The translations under genes were made by a program, and so were the position numbers. Positions 36,365 to 45,373 of a DNA stretch of 64,000 nucleotides are shown here, one piece after another. Position 1 is the stretch's first letter. Every line of letters starts with the position of its first letter. Origin of the DNA: Rhizobium sp. L1K21. GTDB lineage: Bacteria > Pseudomonadota > Alphaproteobacteria > Rhizobiales > Rhizobiaceae. The stretch spans positions 46,512 to 110,511 of the forward strand of contig NZ_JAMXLE010000011.1 in the NCBI RefSeq assembly GCF_024055895.1, read 5' to 3'. The notes under the pieces are model-generated. The model was given only the letters and a program-made list of their open reading frames with translations. It did not search any database and was not told where the DNA came from.

Positions 36365-37867
36365 ATGAACCATGCCGATATTTTGAAAGCCGCAGGCTTT
36401 GACGCAAGCGAACTCTCCGGCGGGACGCTCTCTGTCAAGAGCCCGATTGATGGTGCTGAAGTCGCCAAGATTGCTGAAACAAAGGCCGGCGATATGCCCG
36501 CCATCATCGCCAAGTCGCAGGCAGCCTTCAAGGCATGGTGCAAGGTTCCGGCCCCTCGCCGCGGCGAGCTTGTTCGCCTGTTGGGCGAAGAATTGCGGGC
36601 TTCGAAGGAAGAGCTTGGTGCCGTCGTGACGCTGGAAGCCGGCAAGATCACGTCCGAAGGTCTTGGTGAAGTGCAGGAAATGATCGATATCTGCGACTTT
36701 GCCGTCGGTCTTTCCCGCCAGCTTTACGGCCTGACAATTGCCTCAGAGCGCCCGGGCCACCGAATGACGGAAACCTGGCATCCGATGGGCCCATGCGGTG
36801 TCATCTCCGCATTCAACTTCCCGGTTGCCGTTTGGAGCTGGAACGCTGCGCTCGCACTTGTCTGCGGCAATCCGGTGATCTGGAAACCGTCTGAAAAGAC
36901 CCCGCTGACCGCGCTCACATGCCTGAAGATATTGAACCGCGCGATTAAGCGTTTCGGTGCCGATGCGCCTGAAGGCCTGGTGCAGGTGGTGATTGGCGGC
37001 GCAGACATCGGCGAAGCGCTGGTCAATTCCAAGGATGTTCCGATCATTTCGGCCACCGGCTCCACCCGTATGGGCTCCATTGTCGGACCGAAAGTGATAG
37101 AACGCTTTGGCCGCCCGATCCTGGAGCTTGGCGGCAACAACGCCATGATCGTCGCGCCATCGGCCGATCTCGACATGGCGGTGCGCGCCATAGTCTTCTC
37201 CGCCGTTGGCACGGCTGGTCAGCGCTGCACCACGCTCCGCCGCCTGATTGCGCACAACTCCATTCGCGAGGAGCTGGTGAACCGCCTGAAAAAGGCATAT
37301 GCCTCTCTGCCGATTGGCGATCCGCGCAAGGATGGCACGTTGATTGGCCCTCTGGTCGACAAACAGGCCGCAGACCGCATGCAGGCGCAGCTTGAAAAGG
37401 CAAAATCTGAAGGTGCGACGGTTCACGGTGGTGCAACCGTTACCACCAATGTTCCCGAAGGCGGAGCCTATGTCGAGCCTGCGCTCGTGGAAATGCCCAA
37501 GCAGACGGATACCGTTCGCGAAGAAACCTTCGCACCGATCCTCTATGTGATGGGCTATGACACACTGGATGAGGCTATCGACATTCAAAATGATGTGCCG
37601 CAGGGTCTTTCCTCGTGCATCTTCACGCTGAATGTACGCGAAGCCGAAACCTTCCTATCGGCTGTCGGTTCAGATTGCGGTATCGCCAATGTCAATATCG
37701 GCCCGTCCGGTGCTGAAATCGGCGGAGCCTTTGGCGGCGAAAAGGAAACCGGCGGCGGTCGCGAATCCGGCTCAGACGCCTGGAAAGGCTATATGCGTCG
37801 GCAGACCTCTACGGTGAATTACTCTGCCGAGCTGCCGCTCGCTCAGGGCGTGAAGTTCGACTTTTGA
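36365..37867 (+). CDS. Aldehyde dehydrogenase, ALDH7/aminoadipate-semialdehyde type
   Basis: About 500 residues (ATG at 36362 or 36365; AGGGAGATCA precedes). ALDH7 features: MGPCGVISAFNFPVAVWSWN, catalytic Glu in LELGGNNAMIV, catalytic Cys in GTAGQRCTTLRRL and the C-terminal GGAFGGEKETGGGRESGSD block. The closest known activity is oxidation of 2-aminoadipate 6-semialdehyde/piperideine-6-carboxylate in lysine and pipecolate degradation (AmaB/antiquitin). Co-transcribed with the aminotransferase (gap 15-18 bases). Confidence 0.9.
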   Translation: MNHADILKAAGFDASELSGGTLSVKSPIDGAEVAKIAETKAGDMPAIIAKSQAAFKAWCKVPAPRRGELVRLLGEELRASKEELGAVVTLEAGKITSEGLGEVQEMIDICDFAVGLSRQLYGLTIASERPGHRMTETWHPMGPCGVISAFNFPVAVWSWNAALALVCGNPVIWKPSEKTPLTALTCLKILNRAIKRFGADAPEGLVQVVIGGADIGEALVNSKDVPIISATGSTRMGSIVGPKVIERFGRPILELGGNNAMIVAPSADLDMAVRAIVFSAVGTAGQRCTTLRRLIAHNSIREELVNRLKKAYASLPIGDPRKDGTLIGPLVDKQAADRMQAQLEKAKSEGATVHGGATVTTNVPEGGAYVEPALVEMPKQTDTVREETFAPILYVMGYDTLDEAIDIQNDVPQGLSSCIFTLNVREAETFLSAVGSDCGIANVNIGPSGAEIGGAFGGEKETGGGRESGSDAWKGYMRRQTSTVNYSAELPLAQGVKFDF

Positions 37868-38001
37868 GCTGCGGAAGACCCTAAAGAAGTGAACAGGGCG
37901 CGCTGATCGAGCTGATCGGCGATGCCCTGAAACCCTAGGGGTGCGCGCTTTACGGTCAGCTTCTCGGCAAGACCGTCTGCATCAAAAAGTCGGACCTTCT
38001 T

Positions 38002-38021
38002 CCCCCGGTTTGCTCCGGGGG
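38002..38021. terminator. GC-rich hairpin between convergent genes
   Basis: CCCCCGG and CCGGGGG form a perfect 7-bp stem with a 6-base loop in the 165-base gap between the convergent aldehyde dehydrogenase and BtpA-family genes. Pyrimidine-rich bases on each side; it could serve both strands. Confidence 0.5.
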
Positions 38022-38032
38022 CTTAGCAAGGG

Positions 38033-38836
38033 TCAATTGCGGATATCGTTGACGATGTCCATGAAGCGTTTGACACGTTCGGGGTCCACCTTGTTCCAGG
38101 TGTTGCCTTCGAATTTGAAATGCGTGCCGATGATCACACCACTGGCGCATGACAGAATGTCGGCGACATTATCCTTGTTGACGCCCGTATTGGCAAAAAC
38201 GGGAACATCGGAAACCGCATCGCAAACGGCGCGCAGACCCGATTGATCGACAGCCTGACCAGTGAGCGGCCCCGATACGAGGATTGCGTCAGCCTGCGAC
38301 GAGAAGACCGCGCTGCGGGCGCGAAGCTCAAGCGGGCGCTGGTCGAGCGAATGGGCAAATTCCGCATTGATGTTGAAGAGCATTTTCATGTCTTTGCGGT
38401 CCAGCTTGGAGCGCAGCCGTGCCGCAGACGCACAATCAGGCGCCCAAACGCCCATGTCGGAGGCAAAGACGCCGGTGAAAATTTCGCGAACGAATTTCGC
38501 GCCGGTCGCTGCTCCGATAGCAATGCTGGCGACAGGGTCCCACAGATAATTGACACCAAATGGCACTTTCAACTGCGGCTTGACGGCCTGCACGATCGCG
38601 GTCATGGCGGCAATGCCTTCCGGCGGTGCCTTCAATTCGTAGGGTCGGTCGTTTTCATTGCCGAACATGATGGCATCCACGCCGCCGGCCTGCAGCTTTT
38701 CAACGTCGCTGAGAACATCCTCAATCAGCTTGTCTACACCGCCGTCTGAATCATAGCCCGGAGACCCAGGAAGAGCGCCAATATGCGACATCGCAATAAT
38801 GACCTTCTTCTTCTCTCCAAAAAAATCAAAAACCAT
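38033..38836 (-). CDS. BtpA/SgcQ-family protein
   Basis: 267 residues; GGAG lies 6 bases before the ATG. TIM-barrel-like BtpA family signature: MSHIGALPGSPGY at the N-terminus, GVDAIMFGNENDRPY, VPFGVNYLWDPVASIAIGAATGAKFVREIFTGV, and FANTGVNKDNVADILSCASGVIIGTHFK. BtpA was first linked to photosystem I stability in cyanobacteria, but in proteobacteria the family (SgcQ) sits in sugar and nucleoside-like catabolic clusters. Here it is next to a DeoR regulator, in line with the second setting. Biochemical role unknown. Confidence 0.88.
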   Translation of the reverse strand: MVFDFFGEKKKVIIAMSHIGALPGSPGYDSDGGVDKLIEDVLSDVEKLQAGGVDAIMFGNENDRPYELKAPPEGIAAMTAIVQAVKPQLKVPFGVNYLWDPVASIAIGAATGAKFVREIFTGVFASDMGVWAPDCASAARLRSKLDRKDMKMLFNINAEFAHSLDQRPLELRARSAVFSSQADAILVSGPLTGQAVDQSGLRAVCDAVSDVPVFANTGVNKDNVADILSCASGVIIGTHFKFEGNTWNKVDPERVKRFMDIVNDIRN

Positions 38837-38899
38837 TTACTGCTCCGAAATATAACTGGGTTGGGCCACGTCGAGCTGTGACATTGCGTGATGCGGCTC

Positions 38900-39748
38900 T
38901 TATTGGGTCTGCTTGGCGATCAGCACTTCAACATCTGCTGCCGCGAGTGCTTCGGCGAGCTCCGCCGGTGGTCGGGCGTCGGTGATCAGAAGGTCGAAAT
39001 CGGCCAGGGGGGCGATGTGAACCAGCGACATGCGATGAAACTTCGCAGCATCGCAAAGGACGACCTTCTTTGTGGAGCGTTTCAGGTAGACCCGCTTCAT
39101 CTCTGTGTCGTCAAATGAGTAATCGTATATTCCGTCCGGCGTGAGCCCGGACACACCGACAAAGGCGATATCGAACCACAATTCGGCAAATTGTGCGACG
39201 GCGCTTGCATTCGAAATCGACATCTCGTCATTTCGCACACGCCCGCCTGGAATGTAGACCTCACCCAGCCCCTCTCCGAGCTGGATGGCATTTCGAACGC
39301 TGTTGGTGAAAAACTTCACGTGCTGCTGCGGCGCAAGCAGGCGAGATAAGAGAAATGTCGTGGTGCCTACATCCAACGCAATGGCACGCGCGCCCGCTGC
39401 AACATTTGCAGCGGCCTGTGCAATCAGGCGTTTGGGCAGAGCGTTTTTGCCGAGGCGCGCCTGAAAGGCCGGCTCATTGAATGAGACAGGAACACTTTCC
39501 GCAACACTTGAAATGGTTCGCTCGGTGCTCACAGCACCGCCATGGGTGCGGGCAAGACGACCGTCGCGTTCCAGCTCCGTCAGGTCACGGCGGATTGTCA
39601 TTTCCGATACCCCAAGCTGCGCGGCGATTTCGGTCACGGACACTGCACCGGTCTCGGCAAGTGCGTCCAATATCCAGCCGTGACGCGTGCGCGCCAGAAC
39701 TTTGGTTTTTTCGGTCGGGTGAGTTTCTGTCTCTGATTCTGTGTTCAT
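38900..39748 (-). CDS. DeoR/GlpR-family transcriptional repressor
   Basis: 282 residues from the ATG at 39748 (no strong ribosome binding site; TTG at 39769 is possible). N-terminal DeoR HTH: RHGWILDALAETGAVSVTEIAAQLGVSEMTIRRDLTELERDGRLARTHGGA; C-terminal sugar-phosphate sensor domain with ALDVGTTTFLLSRLL and the FVGVSGLTPDGIYDYS core. DeoR proteins respond to phosphorylated sugars, which fits the FGGY kinase in the divergent operon. It probably controls both the SDR-to-allophanate-hydrolase operon and the BtpA gene. Confidence 0.92.
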   Translation of the reverse strand: MNTESETETHPTEKTKVLARTRHGWILDALAETGAVSVTEIAAQLGVSEMTIRRDLTELERDGRLARTHGGAVSTERTISSVAESVPVSFNEPAFQARLGKNALPKRLIAQAAANVAAGARAIALDVGTTTFLLSRLLAPQQHVKFFTNSVRNAIQLGEGLGEVYIPGGRVRNDEMSISNASAVAQFAELWFDIAFVGVSGLTPDGIYDYSFDDTEMKRVYLKRSTKKVVLCDAAKFHRMSLVHIAPLADFDLLITDARPPAELAEALAAADVEVLIAKQTQ

Positions 39749-39921
39749 TTCAGACCATCGCTCAAACAATCTTTAATATGAGCGATCTCCATCCTCTCTG
39801 TGATCAACACGCTGTAATGTTATGTGCTTAAAGCAGAAAGCGAACAAATTCAAACATAATTTTCGATTGATTTGTAAGTTTTTGTTGTTATATGATCGCA
39901 ACGTTGTTTTAGTTGGAGTTT

Positions 39922-40707
39922 ATGCGCGTGGGACAGCCCAAATACGGGGAATTGAACGGTTTGAAGGCAATTGTCACCGGTGGTGGCAGCGGCATTGGGC
40001 GTGCCATTGTAAAAGCGCTCGCGCAGCAAGGCATAACAGTCGCCGTATGTGACATTCAGCTTGAGGCGGCGCAAGCTGTGGCAGCCGAGATCGGTGGGCA
40101 GGCCATTCGGATTGATGTGCGCAATCGCGACTCCGTCCAGGCAGCTTTTGACGAAGCGGCTCAGGTTATGGGCGGCTATGACATTCTGATTGCGAACGCC
40201 GGCGTTTCCAGCATGCAGCACGCCCTCTCGCTGACCGACGAAGAGTGGGATTTCAATTTCGATGTCAACACACGCGGTATCTTTCTGTCGAACCAGATTG
40301 CAGCGCGCGCATTTGTTAAACAGGGACGTGGTGTCATTGTGAACACGGCCTCGCTTGCGGCCAAAGTGGGTGCGCCTTTGCTGGCGCATTACTCAGCGAG
40401 CAAGTTTGCCGTTCTGGGCTGGACGCAGGCACTGGCGCGCGAACTTGCCCCGCAGGGTATTCGTGTCAACGCCGTGTGCCCGGGATTTGTCAAAACGGGC
40501 ATGCAGGAGCGAGAGATCGCCTGGGAGGCGGAGCTTCGTGGTGTGACGCCGGAAAAGGTAGTCGAAGACTATATTTCCCAGACCCCTCTTGGACGTATCG
40601 AAACCCCTGAGGATGTTGCCGATGTTGTCGTTTTCCTTTGCTCCGATTCCGCCCGTTTCATGACCGGGCAAGGGGTTAATGTGACCGGCGGCGTCTATAT
40701 GACCTGA
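39922..40707 (+). CDS. Short-chain dehydrogenase/reductase, sugar/polyol type
   Basis: 261 residues from the ATG at 39922; a GTG two codons later sits at better distance (9 bases) from the GGAG at 39915 and may be the true start. SDR motifs: GGGSGIGRA, NAGVSS, catalytic Ser in NTASLAAKVG and Tyr-x3-Lys as YSASK, C-terminal TGQGVNVTGGVYMT. In a kinase/transporter context it most likely oxidises a sugar alcohol or sugar. First gene of an operon of seven. Confidence 0.9.
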   Translation: MRVGQPKYGELNGLKAIVTGGGSGIGRAIVKALAQQGITVAVCDIQLEAAQAVAAEIGGQAIRIDVRNRDSVQAAFDEAAQVMGGYDILIANAGVSSMQHALSLTDEEWDFNFDVNTRGIFLSNQIAARAFVKQGRGVIVNTASLAAKVGAPLLAHYSASKFAVLGWTQALARELAPQGIRVNAVCPGFVKTGMQEREIAWEAELRGVTPEKVVEDYISQTPLGRIETPEDVADVVVFLCSDSARFMTGQGVNVTGGVYMT

Positions 40708-40760
40708 TACGTGGTGGCGTGCATTGGCCGACATCGCGTCACATCAAAACTGGAGACTAC

Positions 40761-41921
40761 ATGGCGTCCATCATATTTGAGGGTGTCGAAAAGCGCTATC
40801 CTGATGGGTCGACCGCTATTCGCCACCTTGATCTGGAAATTAAAGATGGCGAATTTCTCGTGCTTGTTGGGCCCAGTGGCTGCGGCAAGTCGACGGCGCT
40901 GCGCATGATCGCCGGCCTTGAAGACATTACTGGCGGTCAGTTGAAAATTGGCGGCAATGTTGCCAACGGTCTGGCACCACGGGATCGGGATGTGGCCATG
41001 GTATTTCAATCCTATGCGCTATATCCGCATATGTCGGTGGAAGAAAATATCGGCTTTGGTCTTTCCGCACGCGGCGTTGCAAAAGAAGAAATAGCGCTAA
41101 AAGTTCAGAAAACGGCAGAACTCCTTGAATTGGAGCCTTATCTCAAGCGCAAGCCGGGGCAGCTTTCCGGTGGTCAGCGCCAGCGCGTCGCCATGGGTCG
41201 GGCGTTGGTGCGGGAGCCGAACGCATTCCTGATGGATGAGCCGCTTTCCAACCTGGACGCCCGGCTTCGTGGTCAGATGCGCGCGGAAATCGCCCGATTG
41301 CAGAAGATGACCGGAGTGACCACTGTCTATGTAACCCATGATCAGATTGAAGCGATGACCATGGGTGATCGCGTTGCGGTGATGCGCGGCGGCGTTCTGC
41401 AGCAACTTGGCGCGCCCAGAACGCTTTATGATGCACCCGACAACCTGTTTGTTGCCGGGTTCATCGGAACACCGTCCATGAATTTTGTGAAGGCGACAGT
41501 GATTGCTGATGGTAAAGATCTTTTTGCCGAAGTTGGCGCATTTCGGTTGCCGCTTGATGCCGGACTTTTGGAGAAGCGACCGGCCCTGAATACCTTTCTG
41601 GGAAAGACCATTACGCTTGGCATTCGCCCGGAAGTGCTGGCTACCGCTGACGAAGCAGATGCGAGCAAAGGACGGATGCAGGGGAATGTTGCCTTTGTTG
41701 AGGATTTTGGCGCAACGCAGCTTGTTCATCTGGATGTCGAATCTGCTTCTGTTGAGGAGGCAGCCGATGAGGATGCTGAATTGACGCTTTCCGGAAACCG
41801 TTTACGCGCCGCTCTGCCAGCCAGTCTTACCATAAAATCCGGTGACGTGCTGACCGTGACCGTCGATCCTGTTCACGTTCATTTCTTCGACCCTGAGACG
41901 GAGCAGGCCATTCGTGCCTGA
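40761..41921 (+). CDS. Sugar-type ABC transporter ATPase (UgpC/MalK family)
   Basis: 386 residues; GGAG precedes the ATG at 40761. ABC domain with Walker A GPSGCGKST (37-45), LSGGQRQRVAMGRALVREP, FLMDEPLSNLD and YVTHDQIEAMTMGDR, followed by a C-terminal TOBE/regulatory domain (GIRPEVLATADEAD) typical of the UgpC/MalK group. Permeases and binding protein of matching type are encoded convergently at 47255-50457, so the transporter is split between two opposed operons. Confidence 0.94.
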   Translation: MASIIFEGVEKRYPDGSTAIRHLDLEIKDGEFLVLVGPSGCGKSTALRMIAGLEDITGGQLKIGGNVANGLAPRDRDVAMVFQSYALYPHMSVEENIGFGLSARGVAKEEIALKVQKTAELLELEPYLKRKPGQLSGGQRQRVAMGRALVREPNAFLMDEPLSNLDARLRGQMRAEIARLQKMTGVTTVYVTHDQIEAMTMGDRVAVMRGGVLQQLGAPRTLYDAPDNLFVAGFIGTPSMNFVKATVIADGKDLFAEVGAFRLPLDAGLLEKRPALNTFLGKTITLGIRPEVLATADEADASKGRMQGNVAFVEDFGATQLVHLDVESASVEEAADEDAELTLSGNRLRAALPASLTIKSGDVLTVTVDPVHVHFFDPETEQAIRA

Positions 41922-41972
41922 GCGCAGATCGTTTCTGATTGCGCGCCGTTTGCCCTTTGAAAGGTTTTCCCA

Positions 41973-43463
41973 ATGCCTGTCGTCATAGGTCTGGATATTG
42001 GCACGACGTCCACCGTGGCCGTGGCGATGGAACCTTCGGGCAAAACGATCGCATGGGCGTCGCGGGCTTCGAGACTGTCGTCGCCGCAGCCCGGATTTGC
42101 TGAGGCAGACCCGGAAGCATGGTGGCAAAACGCGCAAGACGTGCTTCTGGAGGTCGCTGGCAGTTTGCCGGCGTTTGCTGAATTGGCCGGCATTTGTGTC
42201 ACCGGCATGCTGCCCGCTGTTATTCTTCTGGACGAAAACCGCAATGTGCTCCGCCCCAGTATCCAGCAGAGCGATGCGCGTTGTGGCAAGGAAGTGGAAG
42301 CGCTTCTGAACGCAACGGCAGAACCGGAGTTCCTCAGGCGAACGGGCCAGGGTATTACCCAGCAACTGGTCGCGCCGAAACTGCGCTGGATTGCGAGGCA
42401 CGAGCCCGATTGCTTTTCGAGAATCTCTCACGTCCTGGGTTCTTATGACTTCATCAATTTGAAGCTTACCGGCAATATAGCGGTAGAGCGCAATTGGGCG
42501 CTTGAAGCAGGATTTATCGATCTTGAAAGTCACCAGATCGAGGATGATCTGGTTGCCTTGTCCGGCTTGCCGAGACGCGTTCTGCCTCCCTTGGTGGCCG
42601 CGCATGAAATCGCTGGTCATGTGACCGAGGACGCCGCGGCTCTGACAGGATTGCCGGTGGGCCTGCCGGTCTTCGGCGGCGCTGCCGATCATATTGCCTC
42701 AGCGCTTGCCGCCGGTTTGACGAATGCCGGCGATGTCTTGCTGAAGTTTGGCGGCGCAGGCGACGTTATCGCCATTGCCGACAAGCCGGAGCCGGACCGC
42801 CGGCTCTTTCTCGACTACCACCTGATCCCCGGTCTTTATGCGCCCAACGGCTGCATGGCGTCGACTGGCTCGCTGCTGCGCTGGCTTGCCGGCATGATTG
42901 GCGGCAGCCAGGATGATGATGTTCTGAAAGTGCTGGATAGGGAGGCTGAAACCATTCCGGCCGGAGCCGACGGTGTCAGGGCGCTTCCCTACTTTCTCGG
43001 AGAGAAAACGCCGATCCATGACCCGATGGCACGTGGCACCCTGACGGGACAGAGCCTTGGTCACGAACGCGGCCACATATGGCGTGCAATACTCGAATCC
43101 GTCGCCTGTGGATTTCGACACCATCTGGAGGTTCTGGAAGAAACCGACCGGCCAGCGGCGCGCCTTCTGGCCTCCGATGGAGGAAGCCGAAGCCGCATCT
43201 GGATGCAGATCGTTGCCGATATCTGCGGGCAGCCGGTACACGCTCTCGCAGATGCCTATGGGTCCTCCGTCGGCGCGGCCTGGGTTGCCGCTGTCGGCTC
43301 GCACCTTGCTTCCTGGGACGATGTTGCGAAATCCACAATTGTCGGCACTGTCTACAAGCCTTCGGAGGCAGGCAAGGCTATGGGCGATGTCATTTATTCC
43401 GATTATCGCGAACTTTACGGCGCGCTGAAGGGCTTTTTTGCCAGGGAGCCTCGGGATGGTTGA
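41973..43463 (+). CDS. FGGY-family carbohydrate kinase
   Basis: 496 residues. N-terminal FGGY domain opens with VIGLDIGTTSTVAVAMEPSG (phosphate loop); C-terminal domain contains FGGAGDVIAIADKP, ACGF-like VACGFRHHLEVLEE and ASDGGSRSRIWMQIVADICGQPVH, matching the FGGY signature region. ATP-dependent phosphorylation of a pentose, polyol or related sugar; the exact substrate cannot be told from sequence. The product would be the natural inducer for the DeoR regulator. Confidence 0.92.
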   Translation: MPVVIGLDIGTTSTVAVAMEPSGKTIAWASRASRLSSPQPGFAEADPEAWWQNAQDVLLEVAGSLPAFAELAGICVTGMLPAVILLDENRNVLRPSIQQSDARCGKEVEALLNATAEPEFLRRTGQGITQQLVAPKLRWIARHEPDCFSRISHVLGSYDFINLKLTGNIAVERNWALEAGFIDLESHQIEDDLVALSGLPRRVLPPLVAAHEIAGHVTEDAAALTGLPVGLPVFGGAADHIASALAAGLTNAGDVLLKFGGAGDVIAIADKPEPDRRLFLDYHLIPGLYAPNGCMASTGSLLRWLAGMIGGSQDDDVLKVLDREAETIPAGADGVRALPYFLGEKTPIHDPMARGTLTGQSLGHERGHIWRAILESVACGFRHHLEVLEETDRPAARLLASDGGSRSRIWMQIVADICGQPVHALADAYGSSVGAAWVAAVGSHLASWDDVAKSTIVGTVYKPSEAGKAMGDVIYSDYRELYGALKGFFAREPRDG

Positions 43464-44067
43464 TGCAATAGCCTGGGACGTTGACGGAACCCTGGTCGAC
43501 AGCGAGCCATTGCACCATGTTGCCTTGATGGCGGTCTCCAAACGATACGGAGTCCACGTCTCGGCGGATGACACCCGCTTTGTTGGCGTGGCCATGGACG
43601 ATGTCTGGCGTGTCATGTCGCAACAATATCCTCCCGAGCTCACACGCGCGGTTTGGCTGGAAGAGATTGTTGAAGCCTATATCGACAATGCGTCCAAACT
43701 GAAGCCTGTTCGTGGGGCCTGCGAAGCCATGGCGGCGTTTTACCAGGCAGGATTTACGCAGTGCTGTGTCTCCAATTCTGCACGGCGTATCGTGGAGGCC
43801 AATCTCGCTGCACTGGGACTGGACCGCATGGTTTCGTTTTTGGTGGCACGCGAGGACGTCGATGAGGGCAAACCCGATCCTGCTCCTTATGCATTGGCAT
43901 GTGCAAAGCTGGGTATGGATCCGGCCAGCGTTCTGGCAATCGAAGATAGCCCGGTGGGGGCAGAATCTGCCCGCCGCGCGGGGCTTTCAGTTCGCCAGCT
44001 CGGCGTGGATTTCGATGATTTCTCTTCGCTTGTCCGAACGATCACTACGGAACGTGCATCGATATGA
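43456..44067 (+). CDS. HAD-superfamily phosphatase
   Basis: 203 residues from the ATG at 43456, which lies inside the end of the kinase gene; GGGAG is 8 bases upstream. Motif I DVDGTLVDSEP (nucleophile Asp8, Asp10), motif II CVSNSA, motif III Lys in EGKPDPAPY and motif IV AIEDSPVGAESARRAG: a complete beta-phosphoglucomutase-like/phosphoglycolate phosphatase-type HAD. Acts on a small sugar phosphate, or isomerises it. Confidence 0.9.
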   Translation: MVDAIAWDVDGTLVDSEPLHHVALMAVSKRYGVHVSADDTRFVGVAMDDVWRVMSQQYPPELTRAVWLEEIVEAYIDNASKLKPVRGACEAMAAFYQAGFTQCCVSNSARRIVEANLAALGLDRMVSFLVAREDVDEGKPDPAPYALACAKLGMDPASVLAIEDSPVGAESARRAGLSVRQLGVDFDDFSSLVRTITTERASI

Positions 44068-44735
44068 CTATGTTCTGGCCGTACTCACAACCCGAAGATG
44101 CCGACAAGGTAGCGTTGGTTGTCATTGATATGCAGGTGGATTTCTGCGCGCCCGGTGGCTGGGTTGACCAGCTTGGCGAAGATATTGCCAACACACGCGC
44201 GGTAATCCCGGCTGTTGCGCGGGCGCTTCAGCTTGCACGTGATGCAGGAATGGCTGTGTTTCATACCCGCGAGGGCCATCTGCCCGACTTGAGCGATCTA
44301 CCGGCAAACAAACAATGGCGGACGCGGGTTCACGGTCTCGGCATCGGCGACGAGGGCGCCTGCGGACGTATTCTCGTGCGCGGCGAACCGGGGTTTCAAA
44401 TTGTGCCCGAACTGGCACCTCTCAAGGGCGAGGTCGTCATCGATAAACCCGGCAAATCAGCCTTTCACGCTACCGATTTTGATCAACAGCTCAAAAGCGC
44501 CGGCATAAGCCATCTGGTGATCACCGGTGTGACATCGGATTGCTGTGTGCAATCCACCTTCCGGGACGGTTATGAGCGTGGCTATGAGTGCGTAATTCTC
44601 GAAGACTGTACGGCTGCGGTTGAACACAGAAATCATGCGGCAACGATGGATATTTTGAAAGCCTATGGCGGGCGCTGGGGCACCGTTTCCAACCTGACCG
44701 GGTTTCAGCAGGCGATAGAGGCCATTCATGCCTGA
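44064..44735 (+). CDS. Isochorismatase-fold cysteine hydrolase, biuret-hydrolase-like
   Basis: 223 residues. Complete catalytic triad: Asp22 (VVIDMQVDF), Lys128 (VIDKPGKSAF) and Cys161 (GVTSDCCVQST). The stretches FHTREGHLPDLSDLPANKQW and GRILVRGEPG are characteristic of biuret amidohydrolase and close ureide hydrolases (RutB, N-carbamoylsarcosine amidase). Predicted: biuret + H2O to allophanate + NH3, which fits allophanate hydrolase two genes downstream. Another terminal ureide or carbamoyl substrate is possible. Four-base overlap with the upstream gene. Confidence 0.85.
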   Translation: MTMFWPYSQPEDADKVALVVIDMQVDFCAPGGWVDQLGEDIANTRAVIPAVARALQLARDAGMAVFHTREGHLPDLSDLPANKQWRTRVHGLGIGDEGACGRILVRGEPGFQIVPELAPLKGEVVIDKPGKSAFHATDFDQQLKSAGISHLVITGVTSDCCVQSTFRDGYERGYECVILEDCTAAVEHRNHAATMDILKAYGGRWGTVSNLTGFQQAIEAIHA

Positions 44736-45351
44736 GATGTTTGCGAATGTAGATGCTGTTCCCTATCGCTGGCCATTTAACGGGCAGTGGAATGCCGATG
44801 ATACGGCACTTCTCTTGCTGGGATTTCAGAATACTCTTGTGGAAGCGCTGGATGCGGAGGCTGAAGTCGCGGTTGCCGCTCGGCTTGCCGAAGCAGCCCG
44901 CAAAAAGAACATTCCAGTCGTGGCGTCCAGGCGCGGGCAGGTGGCCGGTGTGCCTGCAGTCTTGCAGCGGCAGATGCTGCCCGGGCTCATCACGCCTGAA
45001 CGGGAAACAGAGGGCTGGCAACTGTCCGCCCAGTTCGCACCACCCGGCGAAATATCGGTTGTCGACCATGCCGGCGATAACGCCTTTTACGAAACCGGAC
45101 TTGAGCTGTCGTTGAGGGAACGAGGTATCCGCAACTTGCTGATCTGTGGCCTTCCAACGGAAGGGCTGGTGCACGCCACGCAGCGCAATGCCAATGACAT
45201 GGGTTTTGAGTGTTTGGCCATTGCCGATGCCTGCAAGGGGACTTCGCCAGACCGGCATGCGAGCCAATTGCGCATCACCACTTTTGGCAACGGCCTCTTC
45301 GGCGCTGTTGCGACGTCCGATTCCGTTTTTCGCTCTCTTTCAAGAACTTGA
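44728..45351 (+). CDS. Isochorismatase-fold protein lacking the catalytic triad
   Basis: 207 residues. Same fold as the preceding gene, visible in TALLLLGFQNTLVEAL, RNLLICGLPTEGLVHATQRNANDMGFECLAIADAC, but each active-site residue is replaced: Asp to Gly32, Lys to His114 and Cys to Leu147. It is otherwise well conserved and translationally coupled (8-base overlap), so it is under selection and not a decaying copy. Likely a non-catalytic partner of the biuret-hydrolase-like enzyme or a binding protein; this is inference. Confidence 0.85.
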   Translation: MPEMFANVDAVPYRWPFNGQWNADDTALLLLGFQNTLVEALDAEAEVAVAARLAEAARKKNIPVVASRRGQVAGVPAVLQRQMLPGLITPERETEGWQLSAQFAPPGEISVVDHAGDNAFYETGLELSLRERGIRNLLICGLPTEGLVHATQRNANDMGFECLAIADACKGTSPDRHASQLRITTFGNGLFGAVATSDSVFRSLSRT

Positions 45352-45373
45352 TACACGAATAGAGGATTTCAGC

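Noticed and set aside
37868..38001. Short coding-like stretch after the aldehyde dehydrogenase gene
   Set aside because: Too short, interrupted by stops and not assignable; kept as plain intergenic DNA with a terminator hairpin.
42699..43643. Antisense open frame (314 codons) over the FGGY kinase
   Set aside because: Overlaps two supported genes; no recognisable domain or start signal.
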